Assembly (NCBI GenBank): GCA_025355225.1
Contig: JANYAB010000774.1
Location: 1 to 8,881, forward strand
Source: Bacteroidota bacterium
GTDB taxonomy: Bacteria; Bacteroidota; Bacteroidia; Sphingobacteriales; Sphingobacteriaceae
DNA: 8,881 nt
Reading direction: 5' to 3'
Part shown: positions 1 to 3,818 of the stretch, piece after piece
Numbering within the stretch: position 1 is the stretch's first letter
Layout of the letters: the number at the start of each line of letters is the position of its first letter
The notes under the pieces: generated by a model
What the model saw: only the letters and a program-made list of their open reading frames with translations
What the model was told of the DNA's origin: nothing
Databases searched by the model: none
Translations under genes and position numbers: made by a program

Positions 1-309
1 CGCTTTTTCATGTCTCAATTTCCTCTTTTTATGCAATAAGATTTCATTTATCAATATCCTGGTGATCCAGGTACTAAAACTTGATTTATGCTGAAAGTTT
101 GATAATTGCCTGTATGCATTGTAGTAAGCGGTTTGCATAATATCCTCAGCTTCCTTATCATCGTTTATAATAGACATACTTATCCTGTATAAACGAAGAT
201 TATATTTGCGCATCAGGCCCTCATACAAGCGCTGTTCCCCATTTAATATTCTTTCCACTATTTCCTCATCACCTTGGTTATTATTAATTATAGGATGCGC
301 TGAGCTCAT
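1..309 (-). CDS. ECF-type RNA polymerase sigma factor, N-terminal part (cut by left edge)
   Basis: Partial gene read leftward from the ATG at 309; 103 codons are visible without a stop before the window edge. The protein has a short polar leader, then sigma-70 region 2 at about residues 25-92. Recognisable parts are EAEDIMQTAYYNAYRQL (core-binding and -10 recognition helices) and SSFSTWITRILINE, which is typical of ECF sigma factors. Region 4 would lie outside the window. Such proteins direct RNA polymerase to a dedicated promoter class. A promoter-like element on the minus strand (331-362) sits 22 bases before the start and matches elements before the GNAT and DoxX genes, so autoregulation is inferred. 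No anti-sigma gene is visible; it could lie to the left. No strong Shine-Dalgarno is present, as is normal for Bacteroidota. Family assignment is secure; the stimulus is unknown. Confidence 0.9.
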   Translation of the reverse strand, partial: MSSAHPIINNNQGDEEIVERILNGEQRLYEGLMRKYNLRLYRISMSIINDDKEAEDIMQTAYYNAYRQLSNFQHKSSFSTWITRILINEILLHKKRKLRHEKA

Positions 310-330
310 ATTTCAAATTGACTTATTATT

Positions 331-362
331 TATAGAGTACCGAACAACCAAAGGGTTACAAA
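331..362 (-). promoter_or_regulatory. Putative ECF promoter for the sigma factor gene
   Basis: On the minus strand, TTTGTAACCCTTT (362 down to 350) is followed after 12 bases by CTCTATA (337-331). The start codon of the sigma gene lies 22 bases further on. Sequence and geometry match the two plus-strand elements at 375-407 and 1057-1089, with a one-base shorter spacer and a slightly different -10. The GTAACC -35 and TCTA-like -10 are reminiscent of ECF promoters in general. Assignment to this sigma factor is inferred from proximity and repetition. Confidence 0.6.
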
Positions 363-387
363 TTTCGTATGCGTTTTGTAACCCTTT
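350..387. repeat. Perfect 13-bp inverted repeat formed by two divergent -35 elements
   Basis: AAAGGGTTACAAA at 350-362 is the exact reverse complement of TTTGTAACCCTTT at 375-387, with 12 bases between. Each arm is the -35 box of an outward-facing promoter-like element, one towards the sigma gene and one towards the GNAT gene. The same motif also occurs alone at 1057 in one orientation only, in front of the DoxX gene. The dyad is therefore better explained as back-to-back promoters than as a terminator or operator. Confidence 0.75.
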
Positions 388-407
388 TTAAGTTATTATT
401 CTCTAAT
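375..407 (+). promoter_or_regulatory. Putative ECF promoter for the GNAT gene
   Basis: TTTGTAACCCTTTTTAA (375-391) is followed after nine bases by CTCTAAT (401-407), and the GNAT start codon is at 429. The 17-base block, the nine-base spacer and the CTCTAAT box are repeated exactly at 1057-1089 before the DoxX gene. Exact repetition of both boxes and the spacing, with unrelated sequence between them, is the evidence that this is a functional element and not chance. Confidence 0.65.
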
Positions 408-428
408 ATAGATAACTAATCCCAATAG

Positions 429-959
429 ATGATAGCAATAAGAAAATGTGACATTACCGATATTCCTTTGTTATTAGATATTGCCACAAAATCATACCTG
501 GAAACCTATCAATATTTATGGGATGACAATGGCGCCGCCTATCTCCTTAAGTTTTACTCGAAAGACGTGTTGGAGCACGATATTTCAACAGAAGCTGCAA
601 CTTATTTTTTGGTTTATGATGATGATAAGGCTATTGGCTATTTCAAATTAAAAGATAACGCCCCGGCTCCTTACGAAAAAAAGGACGGTTTAGAAATTGA
701 GAAACTTTACTTTTTAAAGGAGCATACGGGAAAAGGAATTGGGAAAAAAGCGATGTCTTTTATTGAAAACTTAGCAAAGGAACAAAATAAGAACCTCGTC
801 TGGCTAAATGTTATGGAAAGCAGTCCTGCCTTGTCATTTTATGAGTTTCATGGTTACAAACAGGTGAACAGATCTTATTTGAACCATCCCCGCATGAAAG
901 ATCACTACAGAGTACTGCTTACGTATGTTAAAAGCTTTGAAGGACCTGGAGATGTATAG
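429..959 (+). CDS. GNAT family N-acetyltransferase
   Basis: A 176-residue protein of normal length for a single GNAT domain, which transfers an acetyl group from acetyl-CoA to an amine. Motif A spans about residues 88-111, with the acetyl-CoA pyrophosphate loop HTGKGIG at 99-105 (Q/R-x-x-G-x-G type, His replacing Gln/Arg). Motif B is at about 127-146 (NVMESSPALSFYEFHGYKQV), with the usual FYEFHGY ending. The substrate cannot be read from sequence; members of this type act on small amines or protein N-termini. The gene stands alone between the divergent ECF sigma gene and a heptamer-repeat hairpin. Its start is 22 bases after the putative ECF -10 box, so it is probably transcribed by that sigma factor. 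No signal peptide or membrane segment, so cytoplasmic. Confidence 0.9.
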   Translation: MIAIRKCDITDIPLLLDIATKSYLETYQYLWDDNGAAYLLKFYSKDVLEHDISTEAATYFLVYDDDKAIGYFKLKDNAPAPYEKKDGLEIEKLYFLKEHTGKGIGKKAMSFIENLAKEQNKNLVWLNVMESSPALSFYEFHGYKQVNRSYLNHPRMKDHYRVLLTYVKSFEGPGDV

Positions 960-960
960 T

Positions 961-1056
961 CTTGAGTCTGAAGTCTTAAGTCCGAAGTCGGGAAAATGAC
1001 AATATCAAACTTTTGACTTCCGACTTGAGACTTCCGACTTTAGACTTAAGACTTAA
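961..1056. repeat. Heptamer-repeat intergenic hairpin
   Basis: The gap after the GNAT gene is almost entirely 7-base units. Six units of GACTTNN run at 1015-1056 (GACTTCC, GACTTGA, GACTTCC, GACTTTA, GACTTAA, GACTTAA). Four units of the complementary form NNAGTC/NNAAGTC run at 962-989. Together they form a long inverted repeat: 971-991 pairs with 1034-1054 over 21 bases with two mismatches, around a 42-base loop. The element ends exactly where the next promoter-like element begins (1057). It may end transcription of the GNAT gene and insulate the DoxX promoter. No U-tract follows the stem directly, so a classical terminator is not proven. Confidence 0.8.
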
Positions 1057-1089
1057 TTTGTAACCCTTTTTAAACAAGCGCTCTCTAAT
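1057..1089 (+). promoter_or_regulatory. Putative ECF promoter for the DoxX-reductase-folE genes
   Basis: TTTGTAACCCTTTTTAA (1057-1073), nine bases, then CTCTAAT (1083-1089), identical in both boxes and spacing to the element at 375-407. The -10 box overlaps a potential ATG at 1088, which therefore would not be in the transcript. The next in-frame ATG, at 1109, lies 20 bases after the box, matching the 22 bases seen at the other two copies. Confidence 0.65.
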
Positions 1090-1108
1090 GAGTATAAATA
1101 AATTCATT

Positions 1109-1495
1109 ATGGAAGAGCAAACAAAAAAAATCAAAGACATTCAGACACTGCTGAAATTCACTTATGGGATTATTCCGATAGTTGCCGGAGCAGACAAATT
1201 TACTAACCTGTTGACCGACTGGTCCCATTACCTCAACCCGACCCTAAAATCGATGTTGCCTTTTAGCGACCACTTGTTTATGATGTTAGTTGGTGTGATA
1301 GAAATAGTAGCGGGAATACTTGTTTTCCTTAGTCCGCAAAAGGGTGCCTACCTGGTGAGCGCATGGTTGGTACTTATCGCTTTAAGTTTATTAGCAAGCG
1401 GCACTTACCTGGATGTTGCGGTACGCGACCTGGCTATGGCTATCGGAGCTTTTACACTGGCAAAAATTTCGGGAATTACCGAGCTTAAGAATTAA
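1109..1495 (+). CDS. DoxX-like integral membrane protein
   Basis: A 128-residue protein with four predicted membrane helices at about residues 12-30, 55-74, 78-96 and 104-120. It has the DoxX-type pattern GADKFTNLLTDW after the first helix and a glutamate in helix two (VGVIEIVAGILV). DoxX-like proteins are small membrane proteins, some linked to quinone or thiosulfate oxidation and redox balance; most have no known activity. The start at 1109 is chosen over the in-frame ATG at 1088 because the latter lies inside the putative -10 box and adds seven residues with no family support. The gene ends four bases before the oxidoreductase gene, so the two are almost certainly cotranscribed. The specific function is not determined. 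Confidence 0.8.
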   Translation: MEEQTKKIKDIQTLLKFTYGIIPIVAGADKFTNLLTDWSHYLNPTLKSMLPFSDHLFMMLVGVIEIVAGILVFLSPQKGAYLVSAWLVLIALSLLASGTYLDVAVRDLAMAIGAFTLAKISGITELKN

Positions 1496-1499
1496 CGAT

Positions 1500-2168
1500 A
1501 TGAGTAACAGTATCGTAAAAGTTTTAAAAGCGGAATACCTAACGCATAACGTAAAGCGTTTTGTGGTTGAGAAACCTGCCGGGTATAACTTTATACCCGG
1601 GCAGGCTACAGATCTGGCCATTAACCAGCCCGGACTGGAAACGGAGCTGAGGCCATTTACGTTCACATCACTCAACGAATCTGACTATCTTGAATTCGTG
1701 ATCAAAATATATACAGGCCATGATGGGGTAACAGAAAAACTGTCCTTAATAAATGAAGGCGACGAATTGATCATTCATGATGTATTCGGAACTATTGGCT
1801 ATAAAGGCCCCGGATTATTTATTGCTGGCGGGGCAGGTATCACCCCTTTTATTTCAATATTCCGCGAGCTTAAACGGCGAGATAAATTAGCAGGCAATAC
1901 CCTATTATTTGCAAACCGCGAACCCAGGGATATCATTTTAAAAGACGAGCTTACCGCAATGTTGGGTAAAAACCATTTGGATATTTTGGAAAAACCGTTA
2001 ACACCGGGAGTAGCCGGCGCACACATAAATAAGGCATTGCTTAAACAGCACCTTGGCGATTCAACAGCCTATTACTATATATGCGGACCGGATAAATTTA
2101 CCAGCCTGATGATTGAAAATCTATTGGATCTGGGTGTAAAAGATGAACAGCTTGTTTTTGAGCAATAA
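1500..2168 (+). CDS. FAD-binding oxidoreductase of the ferredoxin-NAD(P)+ reductase family
   Basis: A 222-residue flavoprotein with only the two reductase domains. The FAD domain has FIPGQATDL at 31-39 and the flavin-binding RPFTFTS at 51-57. The nucleotide domain has GGAGITPF at 110-117 and the closing CGPDKF at 195-200. There is no [2Fe-2S] domain, so it needs an external electron partner. The frame is open upstream to 1413, but that part overlaps the DoxX gene and the family homology begins at the ATG at 1500, so this start is used. Four bases separate it from the DoxX stop. Context suggests electrons move between NAD(P)H, the flavin and a membrane or soluble partner encoded nearby, but the partner is unknown. 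An unusually long hairpin lies in the coding sequence at 1575-1605. Confidence 0.88.
   Translation: MSNSIVKVLKAEYLTHNVKRFVVEKPAGYNFIPGQATDLAINQPGLETELRPFTFTSLNESDYLEFVIKIYTGHDGVTEKLSLINEGDELIIHDVFGTIGYKGPGLFIAGGAGITPFISIFRELKRRDKLAGNTLLFANREPRDIILKDELTAMLGKNHLDILEKPLTPGVAGAHINKALLKQHLGDSTAYYYICGPDKFTSLMIENLLDLGVKDEQLVFEQ
1575..1605. repeat. GC-rich hairpin inside the oxidoreductase coding sequence
   Basis: CCTGCCGGGTATAA (1575-1588) pairs with TTATACCCGGGCAGG (1591-1605), a 14-base-pair stem with one bulged G and only two unpaired bases between the arms. It encodes PAGYNFIPGQ, part of the conserved start of the FAD domain, so some of the symmetry may come from codon choice. It lies about 75 bases into the gene. 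Role unknown. Confidence 0.5.
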
Positions 2169-2232
2169 CAAGGTCAAATACAAATTCGCAACAAAAAAAT
2201 CACAACCTATAAATTTTTAATAATATAAAGCT

Positions 2233-2910
2233 ATGTTGAATGCCACCGGGAACAGCCTCTCACTTGTCGAAATGGAAGAATTATTGGGCGAACAACACAT
2301 CGGGACATCTTATGACACCCCTTTAAGAGAAGATGCATTTGAACTGCCGGACGAGGATAAGATCAAAATTATCGCCCGTCATTTCAGGGAAATAATGCAC
2401 ACCCTGGGATTAGACCTGACTGATGACAGTTTAAAAGGAACGCCGGGCCGGGTAGCCAAAATGTATGTAAAAGAAATATTCGGTGGCCTCAACCCGGCTA
2501 ACAAACCTCAAATTGCGTTGTTTGAAAATAAGTACCAGTATAATCACATGCTGGTTGAAAAGAATATCACTTTGTATTCAAATTGCGAACATCATTTTGT
2601 CCCTATCATCGGCAAAGCGCACGTTGCTTATATTTCATCCGGCAAGGTTATCGGGTTATCCAAACTTAACCGCATAGTGCAGTATTACGCCCAAAGGCCG
2701 CAGGTACAAGAAAGATTAACCATTCAAATAGCCAACGAGTTAAAATCGGTATTAGAAACCGAGGATGTAGCGGTTTTGGTTGATGCTGTACATTTATGCG
2801 TTTCTTCACGGGGGATAAAAGACACCAACGCCAGCACGATTACGACAGAATACAGCGGCGCTTTTTTAGAGCCGTCACGAAAAGAGGAATTTCTGAATTA
2901 TATAGCTTGA
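2233..2910 (+). CDS. folE: GTP cyclohydrolase I
   Basis: A 225-residue type I enzyme that converts GTP to 7,8-dihydroneopterin triphosphate, the first step of folate and tetrahydropterin synthesis. Zinc and catalytic residues are all present: NCEHHF at 117-122 (Cys118, His120, His121) and HLC at 187-189, corresponding to the Cys110, His112/113, His179 and Cys181 set of the E. coli enzyme. Also seen are GLSKLNRIV at 141-149, RPQVQERLTIQIA at 155-167 and SRGIKDTNASTIT, the substrate loop. The N-terminal 40 residues are variable. It follows the oxidoreductase gene by 64 bases with no clear promoter between, so it is probably part of the ECF-controlled unit. Association with a redox pair suggests a stress-supplied or specialised pterin source in place of, or besides, housekeeping folate synthesis; that is inference. 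Confidence 0.96.
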   Translation: MLNATGNSLSLVEMEELLGEQHIGTSYDTPLREDAFELPDEDKIKIIARHFREIMHTLGLDLTDDSLKGTPGRVAKMYVKEIFGGLNPANKPQIALFENKYQYNHMLVEKNITLYSNCEHHFVPIIGKAHVAYISSGKVIGLSKLNRIVQYYAQRPQVQERLTIQIANELKSVLETEDVAVLVDAVHLCVSSRGIKDTNASTITTEYSGAFLEPSRKEEFLNYIA

Positions 2911-2932
2911 GTCAATTATGAACATAATTTTT

Positions 2933-2981
2933 AATAAAGGATAAAAAACTCTTTTTATTTTCTAAGAATTATATATTTTTG
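2933..2981 (+). promoter_or_regulatory. Promoter and putative operator of the Rrf2 gene
   Basis: TATTTTTG at 2974-2981 fits the Bacteroidota -7 consensus TAnnTTTG exactly. The matching -33 box is weak (T-rich CTTTTTAT near 2951). The -7 lies only six bases before the ATG at 2988, so the transcript probably starts at or next to the start codon. Upstream, AATAAAGGATAAAAAA (2933-2948) recurs with 14 of 16 bases before the next gene at 3438-3453. ATAAAAA (2941-2947) and TTTTTAT (2952-2958) form a dyad. These are candidates for autoregulation by Rrf2, but A+T richness makes chance matches possible. Confidence 0.5.
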
Positions 2982-2987
2982 CCCTAA

Positions 2988-3425
2988 ATGGGAATATTTT
3001 CAAAGACATGCGAATATGCTATGCGGGCTGTTTTCTTTATAGCCCACAGAACTGCAAGCGGCGGACGGGTAGGGATAAAAGAAATTTCTAAAGGTATCGG
3101 CTCGCCGGAAGCTTTTTTGGCCAAGATATTGCAAGACTTAAGCCGAAGAGGTATTGTCCAATCAGCTAAAGGCCCCAACGGAGGGTTCTATTTTGATAAA
3201 TCATCCTTAAAACGCCCATTGAGTGACATTGTTGAAGCAGTGGATGGAGATGGCGTTTTTGTAGGCTGTGGGTTAGGTTTAGAATACTGTTCTGAAATTA
3301 GTCCATGCCCCTTGCACAATCAATTTAAAGATATACGTAACCAAATAAAAGATCTGCTTCAGAAGACCTCAATTGGCGAGTTTAACGAAGAGTTGAATTT
3401 GGGCTTAACCGCCTTAAGGAAATAA
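2988..3425 (+). CDS. Rrf2 family transcriptional regulator with Fe-S-type cysteines
   Basis: A 145-residue regulator of usual family length. The winged helix-turn-helix covers about residues 1-80 with the typical opening FSKTCEYAMRA, recognition helix around 40-54 (SPEAFLAKILQDLSR) and wing SAKGPNGGFYF. The sensor part holds Cys94, Cys101 and Cys107 with His110. Three cysteines plus a following CxxH histidine resemble IscR and NsrR, which bind [2Fe-2S] or [4Fe-4S] clusters and respond to Fe-S status or NO. The first spacing is six residues, against five in IscR. It is the first gene of the oxidase/hemoglobin/hemerythrin run, 45 bases before the next gene, and probably controls that run and itself. 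The signal (NO, O2 or Fe-S state) is inferred, not shown. The start is fixed by the family N-terminus. Confidence 0.92.
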   Translation: MGIFSKTCEYAMRAVFFIAHRTASGGRVGIKEISKGIGSPEAFLAKILQDLSRRGIVQSAKGPNGGFYFDKSSLKRPLSDIVEAVDGDGVFVGCGLGLEYCSEISPCPLHNQFKDIRNQIKDLLQKTSIGEFNEELNLGLTALRK

Positions 3426-3437
3426 TTTTTTTGATCC

Positions 3438-3453
3438 AATAAAGGACAAAAAG
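3438..3453 (+). promoter_or_regulatory. Candidate Rrf2 operator copy before the oxidase genes
   Basis: AATAAAGGACAAAAAG matches AATAAAGGATAAAAAA at 2933-2948 in 14 of 16 positions. It lies in the 45-base gap between the Rrf2 gene and the small membrane protein gene, 18 bases before its ATG. A TTTTTTTG run precedes it (3426-3433) and a TATATTTT tract follows, ending next to the ATG, but the two are too far apart for a good -33/-7 pair. It may be an operator for an internal promoter; support is the repeat alone. Confidence 0.35.
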
Positions 3454-3470
3454 GTATTAATATATTTTTT

Positions 3471-3803
3471 ATGAGTTTTAAACAATTCTCTCTTTTCAGT
3501 GCAATACTCTTCAGCACTTTTTATTCTACGCATGCTGCAGCTGCCGACTCAGCGATTATACTGAGCGCAGTTAACGATGTGGGGGAAGGCACATTCCTGA
3601 CCCTGGTTATTTTGGTTTTGATACTTCTTGCTTTATGGATATTAAAAAACAGCAACCTGTTGAATGATACCGTTAACATCAATGAATCAGATGGCAGTGA
3701 ATGGTTAAAAAAGAATATGAAAGACCTTGAAGCTGATGAATTAGATAGATTGATCAAACTGGGTAAGACCCGGAAGCAAGATGACCACAATGATCTTAAG
3801 TAA
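3471..3803 (+). CDS. Small membrane protein of unknown function before the oxidase subunit
   Basis: A 110-residue protein that I do not recognise as a named family. It starts with a likely signal peptide (hydrophobic residues 7-20, small residues HAAAA at 21-25), followed by a short outer segment. One membrane helix lies at about 42-59 (FLTLVILVLILLALWIL), then an acidic and basic cytoplasmic tail with EWLKKNMKDLEADELDRL. There are no cysteines or heme motifs. The layout (signal peptide, short periplasmic stretch, one helix, charged helical tail) is the same as in the first 110 residues of the adjacent oxidase subunit I. It lies 15 bases upstream of that gene. A role as a small oxidase subunit or assembly helper is plausible from position only. 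Confidence 0.75.
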   Translation: MSFKQFSLFSAILFSTFYSTHAAAADSAIILSAVNDVGEGTFLTLVILVLILLALWILKNSNLLNDTVNINESDGSEWLKKNMKDLEADELDRLIKLGKTRKQDDHNDLK

Positions 3804-3818
3804 TAAAATTAATACAAG

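Noticed and set aside
350..387. Inverted repeat as a rho-independent terminator
   Set aside because: It lies between two divergent gene starts, where no transcript needs to end, and one arm recurs alone at 1057 as part of a promoter-like element.
206..391. Plus-strand open frame of 61 codons
   Set aside because: It lies over the start of the clearly recognisable sigma factor gene on the other strand and over the divergent promoter region; its translation shows no family pattern.
1413..1499. Upstream extension of the oxidoreductase
   Set aside because: It overlaps the DoxX-like gene in another frame and adds 29 residues outside the conserved FAD domain; the ATG at 1500 fits the operon spacing.
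2169..2232. A separate ECF promoter before folE (CACAACC and an A/T-rich tract)
   Set aside because: It lacks the GTAACCC core and a CTCTAAT box at the right distance; no TAnnTTTG box either.
3426..3470. FNR/CRP-type site (TTGAT at 3431) before the oxidase genes
   Set aside because: Only one half-site is present; the expected ATCAA half is missing at the proper distance.
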